NCBI GenBank assembly: GCA_039180865.1 | Contig: JBCDCZ010000010.1 | Span: 1 to 34,351, forward strand | Direction: 5' to 3' | Source of the DNA: JBCDCU01 sp039180865 | GTDB taxonomy: Bacteria; Pseudomonadota; Alphaproteobacteria; Rhizobiales; JACESI01 | Length of the DNA stretch: 34,351 nt | Part shown: piece after piece, positions 15,663-23,781 of the stretch | Layout of the letters: every line of letters starts with the position of its first letter | Numbering within the stretch: position 1 is the stretch's first letter | Made by a program: the position numbers and the translations under genes | The notes under the pieces: generated by a model | The model's database searches: none | Told to the model about the DNA's origin: nothing | What the model saw: only the letters and a program-made list of their open reading frames with translations

Positions 15663-18503
15663 ATGGCAGATCGTCGACACAAAGACCCAAAATCCTCCAA
15701 AGACCAAGACGCTTTTCACCCCCTCGGTGATGGGCGGCCGGATCATGGCGACGGTTTCTCGGATACGCCGCAGAAGGCATTCGACGGCGCGCCCGTTGAT
15801 TTGAGCAAGACATCGATTGCCGACTGGGCGGACGAGATCACCAAAGCAGCGGAAGCACCGCCTCCGGGGTCAGCCGAATCTTCAAAACGAACGGCCCGCT
15901 TCGGTGCAAAGGAACGGGGTCGAGCCGGCGGAGACGAGAGCATCTCGGTTGGCCAGGACGAGAGCCGGAAGGCCCGCCTCTCACCGAAAGGTGCGAAAGC
16001 ACGCGGTGAATTGGGCACCACCTCGCGTGTGAAGAAACCGTCCCTCGACGATATGGGGCCCGGCACCGATAAACAGGTTCCCCTCAATAAGAACGGGAAA
16101 GCGCCTAAAAAACCGAAAGCGCTAAAAACCGCCCGCGGCACATCGATCGGCGGGCCCGCATCAGCCAAGGAACGGGCAGCCGGAGGCCTCAATCCTGTTG
16201 CCGGTCTCGACGTTTCGCTCGAGGAAGCGGAAACCCTCGGGTCCACGTCAGGCGCGACGGCGACGGTAGAGGCTCTTGCCCAGCTCATCGAGCATGGCCG
16301 TGAAGAAATGAAGGGCGAAATCTGGGTGCCGCACCGCCCGGATCGGCCACAAAAATCTGAAGGTGGTGTTGAACTCCAGATTGAATCGGAATTCGAACCG
16401 CGCGGTGATCAACCCCAGGCCATCCGCGAGCTTGTCGAAGGCGTGGTGGAAGCCGATGAACGCGACCAGGTTCTTCTTGGCGTGACCGGCTCTGGTAAAA
16501 CCTTCACAATGGCGAAAGTTATCGAGAAAACACAACGACCTGCCCTGATCCTGGCTCCCAACAAAACACTGGCCGCACAGCTTTATGGCGAGTTCAAATC
16601 TTTCTTTCCAAACAATGCGGTAGAATATTTCGTCTCGTACTACGATTACTACCAGCCGGAAGCCTATGTGCCGCGGTCGGACACCTATATCGAGAAAGAA
16701 AGCTCCATCAACGAGCAGATCGACCGAATGCGTCACTCGGCAACCCGTGCTTTGCTGGAGCGCGACGATGTCGTCATCGTCGCCTCGGTTTCCTGCATTT
16801 ACGGTATAGGCTCGGTTGAAACCTATACGGCGATGACTTTCGATATCAAACTCGGAGACCGCATTGATCAGCGCCAACTCCTCGCCGATCTTGTCGCCCT
16901 TCAATACAAGCGTAATGACCAGGGTTTCCAGCGCGGCAATTTCCGCGTTAAGGGCGACACGATCGACATCTTCCCCGCTCACTACGAAGACCGGGCGTGG
17001 CGGGTGTCTCTGTTTGGCGACGAGGTCGAACAGATCACTGAGTTTGACCCGCTGACCGGCCACAAGACCGACGAGAAGAAATTTGTCCGCCTTTATGCCA
17101 ATTCTCACTATGTCACGCCACGTCCGACCCTCAATCAAGCTATGAAATCCATCAAGGAAGAGCTGAAACAGCGCCTTGAGGAACTGACGCGCGCCGGACG
17201 CTTGCTTGAAGCACAGCGGCTCGAGCAGCGCACGCTCTTTGATCTGGAGATGATGGAGGCAACAGGATCCTGCGCGGGTATTGAGAACTATTCGCGATAC
17301 CTCACCGGCCGCAAACCGGGCGAACCGCCACCCACGCTCTTTGAATATCTGCCGGACAACGCCCTCGTCTTCGTCGACGAGAGCCACGTGACAATCCCAC
17401 AGATCGGCGGCATGTATCGCGGCGACTTTAGACGAAAAGCGACGCTCGCAGAATATGGCTTCCGCCTTCCAAGTTGCATGGACAACAGACCCATGCGCTT
17501 CGAGGAATGGGACGCGATGCGCCCGCAATCGATCTATGTTTCGGCGACACCGGGTTCCTGGGAAATGGACCAGACCGGCGGTGTGTTCGTAGAACAGGTG
17601 ATCCGCCCAACCGGTCTCACGGATCCGCCGGTCGAGGTGCGCCCGGCCTCGAGCCAGGTCGATGATGTTTTGGGAGAGATCCAGGAGACGGCGAAGAAGG
17701 GCTACCGGACCCTTGTAACAACGCTCACCAAACGCATGGCGGAAGACCTCACCGAATATCTTCATGAGGCCGGTGTCCGCGTACGTTACATGCACTCCGA
17801 CATTGACACGATTGAACGGATCGAAATCATCCGCGACCTGAGGCTTGGCGCTTTCGATGTTCTGGTCGGTATCAACCTCTTGCGCGAAGGTCTGGATATT
17901 CCCGAATGCGCCATGGTCGCGATCCTCGATGCCGATAAGGAGGGTTTCCTGCGCTCGGAGACGTCGCTCGTTCAGACAATCGGGCGTGCCGCGCGAAACG
18001 TTGATGGCAAGGTCATTCTTTATGCCGATCAGGTGACGGGCTCAATGGACCGTGCCATGAAGGAGACCGAAAGGCGGCGCGAAAAACAGATCGCCTATAA
18101 CGAAGAAAACGGGATTACTCCCGAATCCGTCAGAAAGAACATCGGCGATATCCTTGAAAGCGTCTACGAGAAAGATCACGTGAAAGCCGATACCGGCTTT
18201 GCCGAGGAAGGCGCGCTCGTCGGTCACAATCTGAAAGCCCATATCGAAGATCTCGAGAAGAAAATGCGTGACGCCGCAGCCGATCTCAACTTCGAGGAAG
18301 CCGCCAGATTGCGCGACGAAATCAAGCGGCTCCAGGAGACCGAACTTGCTGTCTCCGACGACCCGCTTGCCCGGCAGGCAGCCATCGAAGATCGTTCCGG
18401 CGGATATCATGGTTCGCGCAAGGATCCGGCCAGCGAAAAGCGCCCGAGATCGACGACCGGACGCCCCGGCCAGCGCGGCGGCAAAGGCCGCAGACGCAGA
18501 TAA
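15663..18503 (+). CDS. uvrB: Excinuclease ABC subunit B, extended N-terminus
   Basis: UvrB verifies DNA damage after UvrA recognition and positions UvrC for incision. The conserved core begins near residue 238 (IESEFEPRGDQPQAI), with Walker A GVTGSGKT at 273-280, the damage-probing beta-hairpin YYDYYQPEAYVP, the DEAD-like VDESH, helicase motifs VLVGINLLREGLDIPE and QTIGRAARN, and a C-terminal UVR domain (NFEEAARLRDEIKRLQE) that binds UvrC. At 946 residues it is about 270 longer than E. coli UvrB. The excess is mostly residues 1-235, basic and low-complexity, ending in a more conserved stretch (VEALAQLIEHGREEMKGEIW). Long N-termini are common in rhizobial UvrB. No alphaproteobacterial SOS box (GTTC-N7-GTTC) is visible upstream. 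Confidence 0.96.
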   Translation: MADRRHKDPKSSKDQDAFHPLGDGRPDHGDGFSDTPQKAFDGAPVDLSKTSIADWADEITKAAEAPPPGSAESSKRTARFGAKERGRAGGDESISVGQDESRKARLSPKGAKARGELGTTSRVKKPSLDDMGPGTDKQVPLNKNGKAPKKPKALKTARGTSIGGPASAKERAAGGLNPVAGLDVSLEEAETLGSTSGATATVEALAQLIEHGREEMKGEIWVPHRPDRPQKSEGGVELQIESEFEPRGDQPQAIRELVEGVVEADERDQVLLGVTGSGKTFTMAKVIEKTQRPALILAPNKTLAAQLYGEFKSFFPNNAVEYFVSYYDYYQPEAYVPRSDTYIEKESSINEQIDRMRHSATRALLERDDVVIVASVSCIYGIGSVETYTAMTFDIKLGDRIDQRQLLADLVALQYKRNDQGFQRGNFRVKGDTIDIFPAHYEDRAWRVSLFGDEVEQITEFDPLTGHKTDEKKFVRLYANSHYVTPRPTLNQAMKSIKEELKQRLEELTRAGRLLEAQRLEQRTLFDLEMMEATGSCAGIENYSRYLTGRKPGEPPPTLFEYLPDNALVFVDESHVTIPQIGGMYRGDFRRKATLAEYGFRLPSCMDNRPMRFEEWDAMRPQSIYVSATPGSWEMDQTGGVFVEQVIRPTGLTDPPVEVRPASSQVDDVLGEIQETAKKGYRTLVTTLTKRMAEDLTEYLHEAGVRVRYMHSDIDTIERIEIIRDLRLGAFDVLVGINLLREGLDIPECAMVAILDADKEGFLRSETSLVQTIGRAARNVDGKVILYADQVTGSMDRAMKETERRREKQIAYNEENGITPESVRKNIGDILESVYEKDHVKADTGFAEEGALVGHNLKAHIEDLEKKMRDAAADLNFEEAARLRDEIKRLQETELAVSDDPLARQAAIEDRSGGYHGSRKDPASEKRPRSTTGRPGQRGGKGRRRR

Positions 18504-18636
18504 CACGAGAGCTTACGAAATCGATCTTTCGCATTCGCCTGGGGCGCTCGTTGCATTTTTGCCTTATTGCCTAGGTTTCAGCGAATTTTCCTGCTAAGCG
18601 CGAATGTGCACATTATCCATTCCAGCGGGGGCTTAC

Positions 18637-19053
18637 ATGCTGAAGGAATTCAAGGAATTTGCCGTTAAGGGCAATATGATCGACATGGCGGTCGGCATCA
18701 TTATCGGTGCTGCGTTCGGCGCTATTGTCTCATCTCTTGTAGATGATGTCTTTATGCCGGTCATCGGGCTGGTGATTGGCGGGATCGATTTTTCAAACTG
18801 GTTCATTGCGCTTGGCGAAGGCACCTTTGCTACAATTGAACAGGCTAAAGAAGCGGGCGTTGCGACGTTAAACATCGGACTGTTCATCAACGCCATCATA
18901 AAATTCCTGATCATTGCTTTCGCGCTCTTCATGGTTGTGAAAGCCATCAACACACTGAAGCGGGAAGCGGAGGCCGAGCCCCCTGCCCCGGCCGAACCCC
19001 CAGCAGAAGAAAAACTGCTGACCGAAATCCGCGATCTCCTCGCCAAGAACTGA
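18637..19053 (+). CDS. mscL: Large-conductance mechanosensitive channel
   Basis: MscL opens under membrane tension to release solutes during osmotic downshock. The protein (138 residues from this start) has the N-terminal amphipathic helix and first membrane segment with the family signature KGNMIDMAVGIIIGAAFGAI, a periplasmic loop, a second membrane segment (NAIIKFLIIAFALFMVVKAI) and a C-terminal bundle helix (KLLTEIRDLLAKN). The ATG at 18637 is chosen over one at 18604 because family members start MLKEFKEF and a GGGGG lies about seven bases before it. It is a pentameric inner-membrane protein; the acidic proline-rich linker near residue 110 is unremarkable. Confidence 0.96.
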   Translation: MLKEFKEFAVKGNMIDMAVGIIIGAAFGAIVSSLVDDVFMPVIGLVIGGIDFSNWFIALGEGTFATIEQAKEAGVATLNIGLFINAIIKFLIIAFALFMVVKAINTLKREAEAEPPAPAEPPAEEKLLTEIRDLLAKN

Positions 19054-19101
19054 CAGCGGTTTCAGTTTTCCTTTGACCGGGAAAAACCCTTGAAACATGG
19101 G

Positions 19102-19142
19102 TGATGGCACGCATCTTTCTGGTGAAATCAGATGCGCCATCA
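19102..19142 (+). promoter_or_regulatory. Stem-loop between mscL and hydrolase gene
   Basis: TGATGGC (19102-19108) and GCATCT (19111-19116) pair with AGATGC (19130-19135) and GCCATCA (19136-19142), giving a 13-bp stem with a two-base bulge. There is no T tract. It ends about 18 bases before the AGGGGGA ribosome-binding site of the next gene and may be a leader structure or a factor-dependent end of the mscL message. Confidence 0.4.
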
Positions 19143-19173
19143 TTCATGTTTGGTCACCAAGGGGGAAATCACC

Positions 19174-19791
19174 ATGATCCGTCCGTTGAAGGTCCTTTGT
19201 GCGAGTGCCATTCTCTTAATGGCAGCGGCAGCCCAGCCAGCAACGGCCAATGAAACAATCATTTTTCTGCACAACGCCTGGTATGAGGCCAATAAGAACG
19301 GTGAAGCGCATCCAAAGTTTGGCGCCTACGATCTCGAGGGAATCAAGGAAGCCCTCGCAGCCGATGGTGCAACCGTTATTGCACCGGTCCGGGAAGAAGG
19401 GTCAACGGCAGCTGGCGCTGCCAAGAAACTGAAGAGTCTGATCGGGGGCTTGATTTACAACGGGGCCGGCTCTCTCAAGATCGTTGGCGCCTCAAAAGGT
19501 GGCTTGATCGCCAAACTCACAAGTGCGGAAATCCAGCCGCCCAGTATCAAGTGGGTCATTGTCGGCGGCTGCCACAATGAACGCCTCTCAAAACAAAAAG
19601 CGCCGATGATGCGCGGGACAGTTCTGTCAATCTATGACACCTCGGACGAGGTCGCAGGCCCCTGCGCGGATCACTCGGAAATAGCGGCAGATACCGCGGT
19701 TTTCGAGGAAAAGGCGATTTCGACGGGAAAAGGCCACGGTTTTCAGTTCTCACCGGATGAAGCCTGGGTCAAACTCGCGCGTGAGTGGTGA
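19174..19791 (+). CDS. Secreted alpha/beta-hydrolase-like protein
   Basis: The 205-residue protein has a signal peptide (hydrophobic residues 5-20, cleavage near ATA-NE) and then an alpha/beta-hydrolase-like fold: a first strand IIFLHNAWYE, the nucleophile-elbow GASKGG with Ser107, a possible acid at Asp155 or Asp158 (SIYDTSDE), and His188 in GKGHGFQFSP, in the right order for a catalytic triad. It is short for the fold and lacks a large lid. The substrate is unknown; an esterase in the periplasm is the simplest guess. The ATG at 19174 follows AAGGGGGAAATCACC, a strong ribosome-binding site; an upstream in-frame ATG at 19132 lies inside a stem-loop and is less likely. Confidence 0.75.
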   Translation: MIRPLKVLCASAILLMAAAAQPATANETIIFLHNAWYEANKNGEAHPKFGAYDLEGIKEALAADGATVIAPVREEGSTAAGAAKKLKSLIGGLIYNGAGSLKIVGASKGGLIAKLTSAEIQPPSIKWVIVGGCHNERLSKQKAPMMRGTVLSIYDTSDEVAGPCADHSEIAADTAVFEEKAISTGKGHGFQFSPDEAWVKLAREW

Positions 19792-19821
19792 TCCCGCAGA
19801 GGTCTGACTAGGTCTGGGGGC

Positions 19822-19839
19822 GCGCTTACCCGCAAGCGC
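19822..19839 (+). terminator. Short GC hairpin after hydrolase gene
   Basis: GCGCTT (19822-19827) and AAGCGC (19834-19839) form a 6-bp stem 30 bases after the stop codon, without a T tract. It may mark the 3' end of the transcript. The remaining bases to 20083 show no gene I can support. Confidence 0.25.
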
Positions 19840-20083
19840 CGACTGGGATTCAATTGTTGAGACCCGCATATCATCGCTTCCTTAAAGTGATCATGTACAA
19901 GGTGCGTTTTTGAGAGAGAACTGAAGTTGCGCAGCGAAAACCTCGAGGCGGCTCCACATGAGTGATCGCCCCAATGTGCGGCAAGCGCACAATTCCTGTA
20001 GCAAACCGGCTTGAATCTGTAACGTAATTCGCCATGCTCGGAAGCAACTGGGCGCAGGCTGAAGCGCGAAGAAGGGAAGCACC

Positions 20084-20155
20084 ATGTCGACAATCAAAGC
20101 CGTCGTCAGCAATGGGTTTGGATCCGCACTTCGAAAAGTGAACGTATTCGCATGA
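20084..20155 (+). CDS. Possible 23-codon leader ORF, coupled to next gene
   Basis: An ATG at 20084 sits seven bases after AAGGGAAG, one of the better ribosome-binding sites in the region. The 23-residue product starts MSTIKAVVSNGFG and ends KVNVFA. Its TGA (20153-20155) overlaps the ATG of the following enolase-superfamily gene as ATGA. That larger gene has no recognisable ribosome-binding site, so ribosomes finishing the leader could reinitiate on it. The peptide resembles no family I know. It may also be a truncated relic of an earlier start. Confidence 0.35.
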   Translation: MSTIKAVVSNGFGSALRKVNVFA

Positions 20156-21393
20156 AACTCAAAGATCTGGAAATCTTTGTCGTTGCGCCGCCACCTCCAG
20201 GTTGGGGGGGCCGATATTGGATTTTCGTAAAACTCACCACTGATAATGGCATCACCGGTTTCGGCGAGGTTTACGCGAGCTCGGTCGGGCCAGTCGCAAT
20301 GCGGGCCGTTATCTCGGATTGCTTTGAGCGCCACATGCTGGACGAAAACCCTGAAAACATCGAATTGATGTTTCGCCGTGCGTATTCATCCGGTTTCACC
20401 CAACGCCCGGATCTGACCGTGATCGGCGCATTTTCCGGGCTTGAAATCGCCTGTTGGGATATTCTCGGCAAAGCAAGAGAGCGGCCGGTTTACGCCTTGC
20501 TGGGCGGCCTTATGAACGAAAGAATACGGTCATATTCTTACATCTATCCGCTCGACCATCATACCCTCCCAGAATTCTGGAACAACGCCGACCAAGCAGC
20601 GGAAGCCGCGAGCGCAATGGTCGAACAGGGGTTCACGGCGGTGAAGTTTGATCCGGCTGGCCCCTATACGGTCCGCGGCGGTCATATGCCTGCAATGCAG
20701 GACATCGCGCGCTCGGCACGTTTTTGTAAAACGATAAGAGAAGCCGTCGGGGACCGAGCGGATCTTCTCTTCGGGACCCATGGCCAGTTCTCGACAGCCG
20801 GCGCGATCCGTCTGGCAAAAGCGTTGGAACCCTATGATCCGCTCTGGTTCGAGGAGCCGGTACCGCCCGACAATCCAGACGCTATGGCGAACGTTGCAAG
20901 GTCCACGTCCCTTCCGGTTGCGACCGGAGAGCGACTGACGACCAAGGCGGAGTTCGCGGCTATCCTTAAAACAGGTGCGGCGGAAATCCTTCAACCGGCT
21001 CTTGGACGCTCGGGTGGCATTTGGGAAACAAAGAAAATCGCCGCCTTGGCTGAGATCTATAATGCACAGATTGCTCCGCACCTTTATGCAGGCCCCGTCG
21101 AATGGGCAGCAAACATCCATCTTAGCGCATCCATTCCGAACCTTCTGATTGCAGAAACCATCGAGACCGGCGGCGCCTTTCACCTCTCGCTCATCGGCAA
21201 CACAATCAGGTGGGAAGAAGGATATATCCAGGTCACAGACCGGCCTGGTCTCGGCATAGAATTCGATGAAGCTCTCGCACGCACCCATCCATTTGAAGGA
21301 ACCCAACTTCACTTGGAAATGCAGGAAGCACCCTGCGACTATGTTGAAGAAAATCTCTTTGAAGGCGGGGCGCCTTCTTTGGGAAAATTGTGA
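20152..21393 (+). CDS. Enolase-superfamily (mandelate racemase/MLE) protein
   Basis: The 413-residue protein has the capping domain and barrel of the mandelate racemase/muconate lactonizing enzyme group and most resembles galactonate-dehydratase-like members. Seen are GITGFGEVYAS, FSGLEIACWDILGKA (residues 94-108), a general-base lysine region AVKFDP (163-168), metal-ligand strands with FEEP (233-236) and TGER (258-261), and APHLYAGPVEWAANIHLSAS (308-327), whose His310 fits the acid/base histidine. The strand that usually carries the first metal-binding Asp reads LLFGTHGQ (206-212), so Gly208 or Thr209 replaces it. Such enzymes dehydrate or isomerise sugar acids; the substrate cannot be named. 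No sugar transporter or kinase gene is next to it. Confidence 0.85.
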   Translation: MKLKDLEIFVVAPPPPGWGGRYWIFVKLTTDNGITGFGEVYASSVGPVAMRAVISDCFERHMLDENPENIELMFRRAYSSGFTQRPDLTVIGAFSGLEIACWDILGKARERPVYALLGGLMNERIRSYSYIYPLDHHTLPEFWNNADQAAEAASAMVEQGFTAVKFDPAGPYTVRGGHMPAMQDIARSARFCKTIREAVGDRADLLFGTHGQFSTAGAIRLAKALEPYDPLWFEEPVPPDNPDAMANVARSTSLPVATGERLTTKAEFAAILKTGAAEILQPALGRSGGIWETKKIAALAEIYNAQIAPHLYAGPVEWAANIHLSASIPNLLIAETIETGGAFHLSLIGNTIRWEEGYIQVTDRPGLGIEFDEALARTHPFEGTQLHLEMQEAPCDYVEENLFEGGAPSLGKL

Positions 21394-21458
21394 AAAAACC
21401 TAATACTAGCTAATTATTTACCCTTCTTCCGTAAGAATAACTCAAATATCGGGAGCGC

Positions 21459-23729
21459 TTGCGAAGAGCGAGCGGAAAAAGAGTGCGTCAAGCATCCTCA
21501 TCAGCGAGTGTTTTTTGGGGCGAGGATGCTGGCAAAAACAAAGCGCCCTTTTTTCTGGCTGTCGCTTTTGCATTTTCTATTCTTTCGCTGATTGCATATT
21601 TCGGAATTGAAAAAGGAATCGAGCACCTCAGAAAAGATCACGCCCAGGCGACAGGTATGAACTGGGCACACCACATTGAACTGCTGACGCCTGAACTTGC
21701 AATCGACGAAAGAGCTGCAAATGGGTCGGCACTGATAGCTGGGCGCGTTCCTGTCCCCGAAAGTGAAGCACTCACCGATCTCGTCAATGCGATTTTGAGC
21801 CTCGGGCACGTCTATCAGCTCGATGTGATCAATCCCAATTGCTACTGCGATATAAGCTTTGGCCGATTTGACCCTGAAAGAGAAAAAGGCGCTGGCCACC
21901 CCCCGCTCGTGCGCAGCAAGACCACAACAAGTCATCATGCGGCCTACAGCCGCCTTCTCGGGAAGACATCGGTAGCACCGCAAAAGGTGACAACCAAGGA
22001 ACCTCCGCAACCTTTTGTAAGGCATATTTTTGCCCCCGGCAAAGAGCATGCAAACCCGTCAAGTTTTGGCGGGGGCGATGGTCGCTTTGCTTTCAACCGA
22101 GCGATCATTCAAGATCTCGCGCGGTCGAAACATCATGCAATATTCCTCCACTATGGCGACGGCGCCGGACAACCCACATCGTTCGCCGAAACGGTCCACC
22201 CTGTCATCCAGGACGGAAAGGTCGCCTATATCCTCAGGCTCCTGGTCGATCAGGAAAACGTCCATGCGACATATGCCTCAACGCTCTACACTGGCGCGCT
22301 CGGTGTGTTTTTGTTGACGGTCATCATCTTCTATGTACCGACAGCGCGTTATCTGAGGGCCGCTCAACAGCAAAGGCTCGCCGATCAGAAGTCGAAGTTT
22401 CTCGCAACGCACGATCCTTTAACAGGGGTCTTGAACAGACGTGGCTTTCAAATACGGGCAAAAACGCTTTTTGCCGAGAGTCGCCTGAGCGGCGTAGAAC
22501 TTGAACTGTTTCTGTTTGACCTGGATGACTTCAAGGAGGTCAACGATTTTCACGGCCATCAAACCGGTGATCGCCTGTTGTGCGCCTTTGCTGAAGCGTT
22601 GATGGATGCCGCAGATGATCGAGGCATTATTGCTCGGCTGGGCGGCGATGAATTTGTGCTGCTTGGCGCATCACGAGGAAAGGGTCGATGTCTCAAAGAC
22701 AGTCTGCTCACTCGCTATCGATGCATCAGGGCAACCGTTCCCGACACAGGAAGCGTTATTGAGACCGGCTATTCCGGCGGCCTGGTGAAGCTTTTCGGAA
22801 AAGACCAAAACCTCGAGACGACATTGCGCCAGGCCGATCTTGCCCTTTACCGGGCAAAGAAAGATCCGGGAGCATCAATCTGTCTTTATGAGCCCGATAT
22901 GGCGAGAGCCTTTAAGGAGCGCCTGACGATACGTTCAGCCTTCAAGACCGCCCTCGCCCGAGGTCAGGTCAAACCGCATTATCAGCCATTGGTCCATATG
23001 AAAACCGGTCGGATTTTCGGTTTCGAGGCGCTGGCACGGTGGCATCATCCAGATGGAACAATCCTGACGCCTGGCGTTTTTGGCGAATTCCTCGAGGACA
23101 GTGAAATTGGCGCCAAGGTCGGCGAGGTTATGTTCGATGCCATAATTCACGACATCAAAACGTGGAACGAGAACGGCATTCCATGCGGCAAGATCGCGAT
23201 GAACATTGCAACGCCTGATCTTTCGCAACGCAACTTCGCGAAAAAGGTTTTGTCCGAATTGCAGGCATCCCGCATTCCCAACAGTCAGTTTATTTTCGAG
23301 ATCACGGAAAACTGCATCATCACTGCGGAAGAAAAAGATGTCATCCAGGATATTCAAACCTTGCGAGAGGCTGGATGCGGCATCGCGTTGGATGATTTCG
23401 GAACCGGCTATTCATCTGTCAAACGTTTGAAAGAAATGCCGCTTTCGATCGTGAAGGTCGACAAATCCTTTGTTCAGACTGTGCTGACTGATGATGCAGA
23501 TCAGGCAATCATCGCCTCCTTGTTTCAACTCGGAGAAAAAATTGGCTTTGACCTCGTGTTGGAAGGTATTGAGACTAAGGAGCAGGCGAAGTTCCTCGGA
23601 ATTTTCGGTAATGCAACGGCACAGGGCTATTATTATGGTCGACCCATGCCTGCCATCGAAGTCGCGCGGTTCATAGCGGGCTTCCGCACAGGTCAGCCGG
23701 AAGGTGCAGACGCGGTCGAGGTCGCCTAA
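21459..23729 (+). CDS. Membrane GGDEF-EAL c-di-GMP enzyme
   Basis: The 756-residue protein can in principle make and degrade cyclic di-GMP. It has membrane segments at about 31-49 and 277-293 enclosing a roughly 225-residue periplasmic sensor region of no family I recognise. A GGDEF domain (about 312-480) has intact RLGGDEF (395-399 for GGDEF), and an EAL domain (about 485-740) has EAL (523-525), Asn582, the Glu of FEITEN, DDFGTGYSS (645-653), KVDKSF and EGIE (702-705), so phosphodiesterase residues look complete. The RxxD inhibitory site that usually precedes GGDEF is missing. The start is TTG at 21459, with GTG at 21483 as an alternative; neither has an ideal ribosome-binding site. It is convergent with the aminotransferase gene. 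Confidence 0.93.
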   Translation: MRRASGKRVRQASSSASVFWGEDAGKNKAPFFLAVAFAFSILSLIAYFGIEKGIEHLRKDHAQATGMNWAHHIELLTPELAIDERAANGSALIAGRVPVPESEALTDLVNAILSLGHVYQLDVINPNCYCDISFGRFDPEREKGAGHPPLVRSKTTTSHHAAYSRLLGKTSVAPQKVTTKEPPQPFVRHIFAPGKEHANPSSFGGGDGRFAFNRAIIQDLARSKHHAIFLHYGDGAGQPTSFAETVHPVIQDGKVAYILRLLVDQENVHATYASTLYTGALGVFLLTVIIFYVPTARYLRAAQQQRLADQKSKFLATHDPLTGVLNRRGFQIRAKTLFAESRLSGVELELFLFDLDDFKEVNDFHGHQTGDRLLCAFAEALMDAADDRGIIARLGGDEFVLLGASRGKGRCLKDSLLTRYRCIRATVPDTGSVIETGYSGGLVKLFGKDQNLETTLRQADLALYRAKKDPGASICLYEPDMARAFKERLTIRSAFKTALARGQVKPHYQPLVHMKTGRIFGFEALARWHHPDGTILTPGVFGEFLEDSEIGAKVGEVMFDAIIHDIKTWNENGIPCGKIAMNIATPDLSQRNFAKKVLSELQASRIPNSQFIFEITENCIITAEEKDVIQDIQTLREAGCGIALDDFGTGYSSVKRLKEMPLSIVKVDKSFVQTVLTDDADQAIIASLFQLGEKIGFDLVLEGIETKEQAKFLGIFGNATAQGYYYGRPMPAIEVARFIAGFRTGQPEGADAVEVA

Positions 23730-23781
23730 GCGCCCTTAGCGCAAAAACGGCTTGTGTTTAACGGTCAAAACAATGCACGCT

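Noticed and set aside
16248..17795. A 515-codon open frame antisense to uvrB
   Set aside because: It lies fully inside a highly conserved gene and the translation resembles no protein; GC-rich codon bias commonly leaves the opposite frame open.
20530..21312. A 260-codon open frame antisense to the enolase-superfamily gene
   Set aside because: Shadow of the real gene; no ribosome-binding site and no recognisable domain.
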